Notes under the pieces: generated by a model
Database searches by the model: none
Told to the model about the DNA's origin: nothing
Seen by the model: the letters and a program-made list of their open reading frames with translations, nothing else
Program-made: the position numbers and the translations under genes
Part shown: positions 22,607-34,384 of the stretch, piece after piece
How the letters are laid out: each line of letters starts with the position of its first letter
Numbering within the stretch: position 1 is the first letter of the stretch
NCBI GenBank assembly: GCA_002104945.1
Contig: MCFH01000038.1
Span: 228,501-292,500 of the forward strand
Source: Piromyces finnis
Lineage: Eukaryota; Neocallimastigomycota; Neocallimastigomycetes; Neocallimastigales; Neocallimastigaceae
Direction of reading: 5' to 3'
DNA: 64,000 bases

Positions 22607-23770
22607 TTAAAGTTGACATTGATGGAAGTATTCACTAACTACCTTACAAGAACCTTCGGAACAACATGATGAACCACTGTAACCAATACCACCACATTGA
22701 CCCCATAAACCAACACAGTTTTCATTAGTAGATGATGCAGCATTTTGTGGAATTTGGTTCCATTGGTTGTTGTTGTTTCCTTGATCCCATGGGTTACCAC
22801 CTTGGTTCCATTGGTTGTTGTTGTTGTTATTGTTGTTGTTCCATTGGTTGTTATTGTTGTTTCCTTGATCCCATGGATTACCACCTTGGTTCCATTGATT
22901 TCCTTGGTCAAAATTAATACCTTCATTGTTATTTTCTTGAACTGGAACATCTTGAGCTGGAATATCTTGAATTGGGGCATCTTGAGCTGGAGTGTCTTGA
23001 ACTGGAGTTGAATCAATACCAGCACTACCACCATTTCCTTGACCAATGTAAACTTTAGCATATGGGAAATCTGCGGTACCACTAGTACCTGCTCCATTAC
23101 TACCTGCTTCTCCTAAAACTTTAGCTTCATGCATTTTACCCATAGTCATACCAAGCTTTTCCCATTGAGCAAAGTGAGCTGAAATATCAATTGTACCACA
23201 ATCACGTGGAGTTTGACGAATACTAAAGTATTGTTTGAATTGAGTATCACCATCAATAGATGGTCCAAAACGAGTGTTTTCAAAAACTGTGTATTCAGCT
23301 CCATCAATAGTGAAATCACCATGTTTCTTATTACCAACCCAATCACCTGGACGATATTGACTAAGCCAGTTATCAACAATGTAGAATTCTACAAGTGGAT
23401 CTCTAGTCCAACCGTAGATACCAACATAGGAATAGTCGACATTAGAAATATCTTGTTTGACAAGTTTGAAGTCAGCATACATATGACCAATTTGAGAATG
23501 AGATTGAGTACTGTCGAAGGAAAGACCGGAACGACATAAATAATCCTTAGCATTAGAGAAAGAACAAGAGAAAGAACCATCAGAATAGAAAGTAGCACTG
23601 TTATTACCACTATCAGCCCACATTTCATAACCAACACCACCAATGGAACCAACCTTATTTCCGGTTTCCTTAACACTTTCACCGGTGTGAGTAGCGCCAG
23701 TACAAAAACTTTGAGCTAAAGCAGAAGTAGCAAAAGATAAAGCAACTGGAAGTAATTGAGTGAACTTCAT
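22607..23770 (-). CDS. GH11 endo-1,4-beta-xylanase with C-terminal CBM1, copy 7
   Basis: 387 residues. This is the most diverged functional member: its signal peptide starts MKFTQLLPVALSF and the mature start is SFCTGATHTGESV. The GH11 domain is still nearly identical and keeps PLVEFYIVDNW and VLGEAGSNG. The hinge differs from the other copies: five pentapeptides of the type xP(A/V/I)QD, then EGINFDQGNQW and NPWDQGNN blocks. The last ~36 residues form a family 1 carbohydrate-binding module, WGQCGGIGYSGSSCC then EYFHQCQL, with the usual cysteines and surface aromatics. The module should anchor the enzyme on cellulose; no other copy in the window has it. ATG 23770 chosen; an upstream in-frame ATG at 23785 would add only MIIIK. 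Confidence 0.95.
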   Translation of the reverse strand: MKFTQLLPVALSFATSALAQSFCTGATHTGESVKETGNKVGSIGGVGYEMWADSGNNSATFYSDGSFSCSFSNAKDYLCRSGLSFDSTQSHSQIGHMYADFKLVKQDISNVDYSYVGIYGWTRDPLVEFYIVDNWLSQYRPGDWVGNKKHGDFTIDGAEYTVFENTRFGPSIDGDTQFKQYFSIRQTPRDCGTIDISAHFAQWEKLGMTMGKMHEAKVLGEAGSNGAGTSGTADFPYAKVYIGQGNGGSAGIDSTPVQDTPAQDAPIQDIPAQDVPVQENNNEGINFDQGNQWNQGGNPWDQGNNNNNQWNNNNNNNNNQWNQGGNPWDQGNNNNQWNQIPQNAASSTNENCVGLWGQCGGIGYSGSSCCSEGSCKVVSEYFHQCQL

Positions 23771-23950
23771 TTTTATTATTATCAAAAGTTTTTAACTTTT
23801 AAATATGAATCGGATAATATACAAGATTTTTTATAATATTCAAAAATAAAAAATATATTTATATAATAATATTTATAATACTCTATTTACAAATATATAA
23901 TAATATTATAAACAATGCTTTAATAGATATTTTTTTAAGAAAATTAGTGT

Positions 23951-23959
23951 CTATTTATA
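23951..23959 (-). promoter_or_regulatory. TATA box of xylanase copy 7
   Basis: Minus strand TATAAATAG about 185 bp before the ATG at 23770; TGTCTCC on the same strand at 24236-24242. Confidence 0.55.
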
Positions 23960-25330
23960 TTTTTTTAAAAATAATGATAATAATAATATGGATGTAACTT
24001 TTAGGAAAAAAAAATAAAATTAATTTATCTTATATTATTATTATGTTTTAGTATAAATTAAACCTTTTTTTTTTATTTTATTTTTTTTTTTGGAGATCAA
24101 ATTTTAAATTAAAAAAAAAAGTTATTTGTTAATAAATAATATTAATTATAAAATGGTAAATTAAGTAAATCCATAAAATCATAGAATAATAATTAATTTT
24201 TTTATTTAAAATATTTAAACTATTTAAAATGCCATGGAGACATATTCACTTTTTTAAAGATAATTAAATAAAAAAATAAAAAATTAATGGTTAAAAACAT
24301 GAAACAAATAAAAATAATTTTGGTCCAATGGATTCAATACTACTGAATATCTAGGCAATTTTATTCTTTTTTTTTATAAAAAAAATTATAAAAGGTAATA
24401 TTATAGAGATTTAAATATTTAAATAGTTGTAGAATTAAAAAAAATAGTATAGATAAAACTATTAATTGCAATGATTATAACATTATTTATTAAATATTTT
24501 TTATTTAAAAAATATATATATATTAATAGACATTACTTTTAATCTAACAACTTTTAGCTAAAAAAAAAAAAAAATTAAATTGGTGATTTTCATTGGTAAA
24601 TCAATTCATTTTACACAATTAATTTAAATGCGGCCTTTTTTTAATTTTAAATAATAACATTATAATAATAGTAAGTAATAATATTATGATTAGAGTTTAT
24701 TATAAAAGAAGAAAAAGAAAAAAAAAAAGATTAATAATTCTTTGTCACACTTTTTTATTTTTATATCATTTGTCTAATTTTAATAAATAGTTTTATTTAA
24801 AAATACTTAATAGTTAACCTTTTTATAAAAATTTAAAAATAGATAATTTTTAATTAAAAAATAATTAATTATAAAGGCATAAAAATGTTTCATGTTTTTA
24901 AAAGGTAAAAAATGAATTAAGAAAAAATATTTACTAATATACCAAACCACAAGCACCACTTTAAGAAAAATTAATCTACCAACCAACCGTTGTTCTACAA
25001 ACCAAAAATCAGTTGGTTGTTATTGTTGCATTTAAAAAATAAATAATATCAATATTAACCTCTTTTAAACTATCACCCAAAAAATTAATATTCCTAAAGA
25101 TGAAAAAAGATTTACCGCTGTTGAAAAACGAATAGATTAAGTCTGATTAAATAATGAAAAAAAATAAACTACTAACTGAAATATAAAATAATTATTAAAA
25201 TTATTAAATAATGATTTGTTACACTATGGAATTATATTTATTATACATCACATAGCCTATTACTGTTTTTTTAATATCCTTTATATTATTATTATGTTTA
25301 ATCTATTTAGTATTATAATATGTTATATAT
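23960..25330. other. AT-rich intergenic stretch, no gene seen
   Basis: 5' side of copy 7 and beyond. Contains a small inverted repeat (accaaccaac / gttggttgt near 24980-25020). No coding frame that I can support. Confidence 0.5.
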
Positions 25331-25528
25331 GTTGTTGTTGTTGTTATTATTATCTTATTATATGTCATCAAGGATGAATTATTAGCTGAATTATTAAGAA
25401 ATTATAAACTTTTATTTTATTTAAATAACGAATTGCAATCTATATCTCATAAATATTTATTTTCATGGGACATTTCATTAAGAGAAATATTGATTTTTTT
25501 ATTATTTCTTATTTTCGATAATTTATAA
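25331..25528 (+). other. Possible gene fragment without start codon
   Basis: An open frame after a hydrophobic Val/Ile/Leu run reads VIKDELLAELLRNYKLLF, then ISHKYLFSWDISLREILIFL and a stop at 25526. The mix of charged and aromatic residues is less AT-random than the surroundings, and FSW plus a following hydrophobic helix recalls membrane-hairpin proteins. There is no in-frame ATG and no clear family. It may be a decayed exon or chance. Confidence 0.2.
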
Positions 25529-25679
25529 AAAAAATATTGAATATAAAAATAACCCATTTAAAATTTAATAATTAGTAAGCTATGAAATTATAAAAATATA
25601 GAAATCCAAGAATCCAATACATAAAATAGATAAAATAAAATAGAAAATATTAGACTTTAAATTTATATATCTATATTTG

Positions 25680-26000
25680 TGGATATTTATGGACACATAA
25701 TTTTATTCATCTACAACATATATATGTATATGTTTGTGTGCACGTGATTGATCAATTAATAAAGATGTAAATATATATTGTGTTGTAAACGTAATGTCTA
25801 CGTATTTTAGAGATAGCTATATTTTATTTATTTTATTTTATTTTCTATAAGGTTAGGTGACCATAACCTTACATTTCATTATATAGCAGTAATATTTACA
25901 ATGTAACTTTTTCTCTTTGATAACCTTATGAATAAAATTATTTATTAATTAAATTTATTTCACAATCTTATTTGTTAATATGAAATATAAAATTTTGTAT
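25680..26000. repeat. Diverged dispersed repeat, copy 1 (unoccupied)
   Basis: Shares an ordered series of blocks with 26570-27070: gtaatgtctacgtattttag, tatttattttattttatt, ggttaggtgacca, cattatatagcagtaatat, acaatgtaac and gaataaaatt. The match is imperfect, indicating an older duplication. Confidence 0.6.
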
Positions 26001-26569
26001 AAAGTCATTGTATAATAATTTGGTATTTCGTTATTTTTAATACTTTGTTAGCATTAAAAGCATAATAAGAAAAAAAAGAGTTTTGTAATAAAAGATTATT
26101 ATAAATAATGTACAAATCATTCTTATCATGATTAATTGTAACAATTTTTTTTCTTTATTTGAATTATTACTTCTACAAATAATTTGTTACAAGTTCATAA
26201 TAAAAAGTATACTTTTAAACCAGAGCTACTTTTGATAAGTTAGGAAATATTTTATTTAAAAGGTTACCATATTTAATTTATATTTTAATGATTTAACCCT
26301 TTTACATTAATAATGTATAAAAAGGTTTAATAATTATTTATAGTCCTATAATCTTTTTATCTAATATATTTTTATTTATTTATCATTATTACTATTGTTA
26401 TTATTGTTATTATTGTTATTGGTGGAATTAAAAGAGTAAAATTGGTGTTCATTTCTAAATTAAATTTTTTAAATATATTAGAAAAACACAAAGTAGAAAT
26501 ATTAAAATACTATTAAAGGTTAAAAGTGAATACTAAAAAAAAAATATATGATATATTATTTTATATTTA

Positions 26570-27070
26570 TGAAAACATATTTTTATTTCCTTATATCATA
26601 TACTTATGAATATACACATGTGACCTAAATATAAATTTAAATATAAATATGCATTGAAAATGTTGTTAACATAATATCTACATGTTTTAGGGAGAGTTTT
26701 GCATTGTAGTTGTGAAATATCGTACAACGACATGCATCTAATGTACATGGATTAAGTGAGCGTCGAAGCTGAAAAAACAGTATGACAGACCAGGAGGGTC
26801 ACAACCACCTAGCAATAGGAATGAGCCAACATTTCTCTAAGAACCACCATTGGGGCTAACTCCGATTGATGGGAGAAATGCACTCGGAAGTTAAAAAAAA
26901 AAAAAAAAAAAAAATTAGAGAGAGTTACTTTTTATTTATTTTATTTTATTCTTTTATGGTTACATGACCAAACATCTCATTATATAACTGTAATATATAT
27001 ACAATGTAACCTTTTTTTTTTTGTTGACCTTTTGAATAAAATTTACTTCACAATATCTTCATTAAAATAA
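26570..27070. repeat. Diverged dispersed repeat, copy 2 (carries an insertion)
   Basis: Same block order as 25680-26000, but interrupted at 26699-26914 by a poly-A-tailed insertion. The comparison of both copies reveals the empty site. Confidence 0.6.
26699..26914 (+). mobile_element. Short poly-A retroelement copy with target-site duplication
   Basis: 216 bp, clearly GC-richer than its surroundings, starting ttgcattgtagttgtg and ending cggaagtt followed by 22 A. It is flanked by ttagggagagtt (26687-26698) and ttagagagagtt (26915-26926), a 12 bp target duplication with one mismatch. This is the hallmark of target-primed reverse transcription. One frame reads HCSCEISYNDMHLMYMD before a stop, so it may be the 3' end of a 5'-truncated LINE; a SINE cannot be excluded, although no pol III B box was recognised. 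Confidence 0.75.
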
Positions 27071-27391
27071 ATAAGATACTAAGTTAAAAAAAGAATAAAA
27101 TTGAAAGCTCTATAAATAATATATATATATATATAATATTTATTTATTAAATATATTAATTAATAGAATTATAGAAGTTTATCTTTTTTTTTTTCTATAA
27201 GGAATAAATATAGTATTATTTCTAGGGATAGTTATATAGCAATAAATTGTTCTGTAATTAATTAAAAAAAAAAAAAAACAACATCATAAATATATAATTA
27301 ATTAAATGAGAAAATAAACGAATAGAAAAATAATATTTAATATTTATAGTTGTTATAGTTGTTAGCTTTTATTTTTTATTTTTATTTAATT

Positions 27392-27422
<31 letters not shown>

Positions 27423-27606
27423 TTTATTTATTTAAATTTAATTGAAAGAAAACAGAATTAGAAAAAGAATATATATTAAAAATAGTTTTGCTTTTTTTTC
27501 TTTCTTTTTCTTTTTTCTTAATTTTTCTCTAGTATAAATTTATAAATTTATATTTTCTTTTTCCTTTTTTTTTTTTTTTTTTTTTAAATAATCATATTTC
27601 AAAATG

Positions 27607-27637
<31 letters not shown>
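27071..27637. other. AT-rich intergenic stretch with long T and A runs
   Basis: 3' flank of the rhomboid gene: T runs at about 27397-27421 and 27566-27585, and an A run of about 30 just after the stop codon (27606-27636). No gene seen. Confidence 0.5.
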
Positions 27638-27639
<2 letters not shown>

Positions 27640-29068
27640 ATTTGTAGGCATCGCACCAATCTTTATAATCAATGCAATTAATGTATTTACACCATTTACA
27701 CTTTTGATTTTCAGAGTAAAAGGTTTTTATAACCCATTGAAAAACAAAAATGGTTACAAAAATAGAAACAATCATTGCTGATCTTTTAATACGAAGATCG
27801 GTTTTACTAAAGGAAATGGTTGGTAAAAATATTAAACCGGTCAAGATACCACTAATGAAACCACCAACGTGAGCTGAATTATCAATAAAACTACATAAAC
27901 CAATGGCAAAAGATGCTGCAATAATAATAAGCATTTTAACTAATTCCCTCCATGGATTGACAATAATTTTCCAACTTTGAATTAAATCAAGGAAAAGGCA
28001 TCCAATTAAACCGTATAAAGCACCAGAACAACCAACACTTGGTATTACAGAATTATAGGCACCAAAAATGAAACCAAAAATACCAGTAGCCATATAAATG
28101 ATACCTATTCTCCAGGTACCAAAATCTTTTTCCATATCAACACCAGTTCTAATTTGGAAGGTTAAATTGAAAAAAAGATGAAGTAAACCACTGTGTAAGA
28201 AAATAGGTAGAATAAAACGGTACCATTGATTTGGATATTCTCCTACTTCCATACCAAATCCACAATAGTCACTTAAACTACAAGCATTTGGTCCTTTAGA
28301 TCCTTTTAATTCAGGAATACAACTCCATGTTGCATTTGTTGAGTACTCTTCCATATTTTTCATACAAGGGGAATATCTAGCGCCCATATGAATTAAATGA
28401 ATAGCTTCTGGACCAATCATTATATTATGACTTGTATTAACTGGAGCGATAGGTGAACCACTGGTTTTAAAGTTAAGATATAAACTAATGATATAGGTCA
28501 ATATTTGAATAGCCGTAACAGCGTACATAAAGTATGGTGTATGTGTATGCATAGCTTCTAATTGTTTACGAACTTCTGGATCATATAAAACAGATGGTAC
28601 ATGTCCAATATCACCTTTTTTAGGTTTTTTGTCATCACCACCTTGATAGGCAGCTGTTTGAGGTTTTTTAATATTGTCACCGTACAAACCATCTGTATCT
28701 TCTAAATTAACATATTGACCATATTTGTCACCCTTTCTACTATTAGAATAGAGAGGGAGAGAATTTGCTGGTGTTGGTCTTCTAATACTTGGTCGAGTAG
28801 TTGGTCTTCTACTTAATGTTTTACTTCTTAATAATTTACCATCTGTTTGTTGATTTAATTTTCGAACGGTATCATTTCTTTGGAAAAAGGAAATACCTAC
28901 AGGTTTTGATTGACTAACATTTGTATCTTCAGCATTAACCCATTTCCAAGCGGTTGTACCAGATCTTTTTATTGTTTTAAAAGATTTCGAACTTTGAATA
29001 TTTTGTGTATAAGTAGTTGCACTTCTTTTTATAGTTTTAAAAGTAGTACTTCTTTTTATAGATTCCAT
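27638..29068 (-). CDS. Rhomboid intramembrane serine protease
   Basis: 476 residues, no intron. A cytosolic N-terminus of about 175 residues is basic and Ser/Thr-rich, with near-repeats (TTFKTIKRSATT at 8-19, KSFKTIKRSGTT at 28-39) that look like basophilic kinase sites. The rhomboid domain follows, with a first membrane helix (about 181-200), a Cys-containing luminal loop (about 201-285) and six further hydrophobic helices. Catalytic features are complete: HSGLLHLFFN (His292, His297, Asn301), the GCSG serine motif with Ser348, and His400 in NSAHVGG. It should cleave transmembrane segments of other proteins in the secretory pathway or plasma membrane. A Cys-rich end (CKWCKYINC) is unusual. 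Substrates are unknown. Confidence 0.93.
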
Positions 29069-32000
29069 TTTTATTTATAAATACTATTCTATATTAAAAA
29101 ATTATGGTTTAAAGCTTTATTATATATTATTGATATTATTTTATAAATGTTTTTTTTTAATATTTAATATTATATTATATTAATTGTTTATATACAGTTT
29201 TAAGAATAAATTTCTTTTATTAATATGAATAAATTAATGTTTTTGGTTATTTAATATATATGTTTTATGATTTATTATTATTTTTATTTATTTTTTAAAA
29301 ATAAACGATGATTATTTCATTTAAAAAATAAATTATATTTAGTTGTTTATTATCTATACACTTTTATAGAATTTTTAATACTATAGGAAAATTAATATTT
29401 AAAAAAGAATGAGTAATTAGTAATTAATAGTTGGTTATAATAACTTATTATTATTATTATTGTACTATTGTATTACTGTATTATTGTAGTAATTGTTAAT
29501 ATGGACTACAATCAAATTATAAAAATGAATACTTCTTACCTTTTTTTTTTTTATAATATTATAATTTATATATATTGAAATTTTATATTAATAAATAATT
29601 TAATAGACTATTTTGTTTTGCTTTATTTTATATTATTTTTTTTCTATATAAATGTATGATATTATTTATTGATAGAATTGATTTCTTTTGTTTTTATATT
29701 TTATTTGATTGCTAAAAGTCTTTTTTCCTTTTTTAAAGAAAAAAGATTTTTTTTTATATTTTTTTGTCAATTTATCAATTTCCAATTTTTTTTTTGTACT
29801 TTTATCCATAAAACTTTAATTAATATAAAATAAATAAATAAATAAACAAATGATAAATAAATAAATAAATAACTTAATAAATACTAATGAATAAATCTAT
29901 AATAAATAAATAAATAAAATTTTTATAATAGGTGGGAAACTGTGAAAAAAGGAATGAACTAATATGCAAAGAATATTAAATCTTTATTATTGATTCTTTT
30001 AAATATTTTATATTTTATTTTCAAAAGTAATTTATCTTTTTATTATTATCTTATATATGATTTTAATTTTAGTTTTAGTTTTAGTTTTAGTTTGCTACTC
30101 AATTAATATTATTTTAGAATATTAGAATATATTCACAAGAGTATTCATTTTTTCTTTTTTTTCTTTTCACAAGATTGCGGAATGATTTTTTTTTTTTATT
30201 AATTAAACCTTGGTATATTAATAAATAAATTAATTAATAAATAAATAATCAAACTAGACGAATTATAAATGTTTCTTTTTGCACATTGCATAATAATAAA
30301 AAAAGCCAAGTATATCTATCAATTTATAAAATTCTACAATTATACGTAAAAAAAAAAAAAACTATTTTTTTTTATATTTTATAAACCTTTTATTTCTATA
30401 TGAAAATGGTTTTCTTCTTTCTATTCTTTATCATCGTGTTACACAAAAGTCCAAAGTTCACTTTAAATTAACTCAAAAAAAGAAACATTTTTAATAATAA
30501 ATTTTAAAAGATGATTGGTTTATTTTTTTTAATTGTATTTTAGAAAATTTTTTTGAGATTTTTTTCAATAAATAAATAAATAAATAAATTTCAGCCATGT
30601 CCATGACATGACATCAATGACGCGCATTTAAATAATAGAACAATTCAAGATAGTCTATAATACTATATATATTTATATTCTAAAACAATTTAATAATATC
30701 TATATTTGGTTTAATTTGTGGAAGAAAAGAATAAAGATCATTAAAAACCTTTTGCATAAACCTTTTTTATTATAATGAAAAATCTCATAAAAAAGCAAGA
30801 TTAAAATGTTATTCATTAACAAAAGATAAAAATATTGTATAGTGTAGACTTTTACAAAACAAGTTTATATAACAATAGCTATCTATATTTATAATAATAT
30901 TTATAATAATATAGATAATATTTCTTATGTAATTTAGATTAATAATAAATCATGCCTTTTTTTTTTAAATTTGATATTATTATTAGCCCTACTTGTAGGA
31001 CATTATTTTAACATTTTATATTTTAATTGTGGATATATAAATCAATGTGATATAAAGGAAGGTAGTAAATAAATAAATATTACATAAATACGTAACATAA
31101 TAATTTACATTTATAAATGTCTATTTTTTAAAATTGTTTTTTAATATAATATGAAGAGTATACTTTTATATAATATTTTGGTATTATTTATATGACTCAA
31201 CCGCGGTGTTATTTTTAATGATTCTTGAAATAATAAAATATACAACATACAATGTATTAATAATATTGTTGATTTTTAATTAAACCATTTTGTAGGTTAT
31301 ATATTTTATTAATAATTAAAAATATCATTAGGGTTCACTTTTTTTCTTTTTTAAATATCATTATTTACTTTTAAATTATAAAGTTTAAATTAAAACATAC
31401 AAATTTGCATTAATACATATTATTTACATAATTTATAAATAATACAGATATAAATTATAGTTTTTTTTTGTTAAATTAAAACCTTAAAAATAAATGTCAA
31501 TTAGTACCAAGATAGCATTATTTAACTATTATATTTTTTTTTTTTAAAAAAAACTTTAAAAATTAGTTATAAATTATGACAGTTTTTTTAATTTAGATAT
31601 CTTTTTGATTAAAACAATAATTTTTCATTTTATATATCTAATAGGTATAAAACTCTACCACCATCTGAAAGAATGAAATAAATCACCCTCACTTATTAAA
31701 AAAGAAAGAAAGTGGGGGTATTAACACATAGGGTATAACTTTTAAACATTTATATATTATTAGTAAAATAAAATTCATTATTAAAACTAATGTTAAATTG
31801 TTGAAAAAGAAAGATATTATTATATAATTTATAATTTGTATTGTAAAAATAATTGATATTATTTTAAATTTGGTATATACCATGCATTTATTGTTTTAGA
31901 TTGTTTATATTACAATAAATACATTCTTTATGCGATTTAGTATTTGTCAACCATTTATAGATTTAATGCGATGATCAAAGTATTAAATAGCATTCAAATA

Positions 32001-34384
32001 AAGGTACTATTCAAGTAATCCTTCTTTTAAATACTTAATAAATGTACTATTCAAGTAATCTCTTTTTTTTAAAATGATTTTATAAAAGTGTTATAAAAAG
32101 TAATACCTTTTTTTTTTTTCCTTTTTTCTCATTGTACCTGATTTTTTTAAAGTTTTTTTTTTAATGTATTTTCTAATTAAAGTTTATTTTTTTTTAAATT
32201 AAATAATTATAAGATTCAATTGTAAATGTATTGTATATATATGCTATAAATATATTATTTATAGAATTTATATATTAATCCAATTTAATTGTCAATCTTT
32301 TTAAAAAACATTTTTTTAAAAAAAGCGATTTTTAATATTTTTACATGTTAATAAAAAGATATAATAAAAAAAAAAAAAAGGAAATGGATTAAGAACTATC
32401 TTAATTAATAATACTATTATTATTTGTCTTTTTAATAATAATAGTAATAATGGTTATAAAAAGAATAATAATTATTGAGCTTTTTTTTTTTTTTTTTTAA
32501 TCAAAAATTCTTAGACATTCTATTATTCCACAAAAGTTTAAAATTAATTAAAAAAAAAAAAATCAGGATATTTTAAATATTTTTTTTCTCTGACATATGA
32601 AAGATAATAAAGTATAATAAAATATTCTATACGTTTATTACTTTTCAACCATGAACTAATGATTAATAATAATAAAAACTTTTATTTATAAGGATAGTGT
32701 TAAAAAACAGTAAAGAGAAAACTAAAAAGAACTTTTTTTATTTTTCTTTTTAAATTAACTATTTCATTTTTTTTTTTAAAAAAAAATAAGAAAATTTAAT
32801 TATTCTATTAAATTATTTATTAAATAATATATTAAAGTTTTTTTTTTACTAATTTAATTATTAATAAAAATATATATCATTATAGGTAAAGTTGTAAAAG
32901 TTATTATTAAAAAAAAAATTGTATATATAAAATAAAAAAAAAAAAGTATTAAAAGTTTTCTTTCTTTTTTCTTTTTCTTTGATAAAACAAATATTCTAAT
33001 ATAAAACCACGCAAGAAATAATTAAGAGTGTATAGAGTTAAAGAAATATTTTTAACAATTAAAACTTATGATTATTTTAAAAGTAAAAAATTACATAAAG
33101 AAATAATATCTTTTTTTTTTTTTTTTTAGTCATATTATAATTATAAAGGTAATAACAATTTTGAAAAGATATTATTAATAATATTTAAATGAAATGGGGA
33201 TGATAATGAAAAGAAGAAACAGTAAAGATTTCAATAAAGAGACGAATAAAGCTAGAAAAAGTTATGAATAAAGGTGTTAAAATCAACAATTTAAAGAAAT
33301 TAAATATATTTTAATAGATATTTATCATTATTGTATAAAATTTTTATTGTATAAAAAAGCATAAAAAGAAAGTATTAAAAAACGTTTTATCTATAGGTTA
33401 TAATGATAGCATAATATAATATAATTGTACTAACAGTGTTACACGTATATTCCATATAAAAAATGTATCCATGCATATTTAAAAACTGCATCTATCATGA
33501 ATAATGCAATTAATAGAAATAGTAATATAATTATTATTTATGAATTGCTTGAAGGAAAAAGAAAAAAAAGAAAAACTTTAAAACTGTTAAAAAATATTTT
33601 ATTTGATGAAGAATATAATACTAACCATATACTCTTTTAATATTTTTAAAATATTGTTTTTTTTTAGAGTTTATAATATAATAATATCCAAAAAAAAAAA
33701 AAAAAAAAAACGTACATATACATATAAAGATATCAATATTAAACAGAGTTTTTCTACACAAATAATAATATATAAAAAAGGAGAGAGTTTTATATTTTGT
33801 TATTTTGCTGTATAAAAATTTAATATATAAGATATAAGAAAACACTCTAATTCAACCAAAAAAAAAAAAAAGGTACCTCATTGTAGAAAAAAAAAACATT
33901 TTTACAAAATAAACAAAAAAAAAAACGTAGGTGTAATTAATTAAAAATAAAAATTAAAATTTTAATCCAAATTTTATTTATATTTAAAAAATTTTTAATT
34001 AAATCTTTTTTAAAATCATAATCATTATAAAGGAATCACATTTTTTAATTATTTTTATTATTATCATAATTTTTTTTTTCATAGAGAATAAACAGCCATT
34101 GCAACAACAGAATTTAAAAAAAACAAAAACAGCAACAGATTTAATTCCAGGATATTAACTAAAAAAATTTATTTTTAGAATTTTTTTTTTTTAAAAAAAA
34201 ACTTTTTATTATAGGAATATTATTTTTCATAAAAAGAAAATAATTTAAACATTAATTTTTATTCATAAAATACGCGTTTCTATTACTAAATATAGTCAGT
34301 TATTTATCAAGATTTTTTTCTATTGAGATATAAAAATTAGTTATTTCTTTTTTTTTTAAATCTATAAATTAATAAATTTTTAAT
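29069..34384. other. 5.3 kb AT-rich intergenic stretch, no gene seen
   Basis: Read on both strands without finding a gene. Holds a (TTTTAG)n run (30066-30093), several taaa-repeat stretches (for example 29826-29920), a 17 bp direct repeat gtactattcaagtaatc (about 32004-32020 and 32044-32060) and many A/T runs. Short frames such as 31689-31883 and 33603-33845 are low-complexity and not called. Confidence 0.5.

Noticed and set aside
26699-26914. tRNA or 5S rRNA gene in the GC-richer patch
   Set aside because: No GGTTCRANNCC-type B box, no cloverleaf; the poly-A tail and target duplication indicate a retroelement.
27606-27636. A run after the rhomboid gene as a poly-A tail of a retrogene
   Set aside because: The A run is on the plus strand while the gene is on the minus strand, and long A/T runs are common throughout the window; no target duplication.
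33603-33845. Overlapping frames on both strands around 33.6-33.8 kb
   Set aside because: Low-complexity Lys/Ile/Phe/Tyr composition typical of AT-rich noncoding DNA; contain homopolymer runs.
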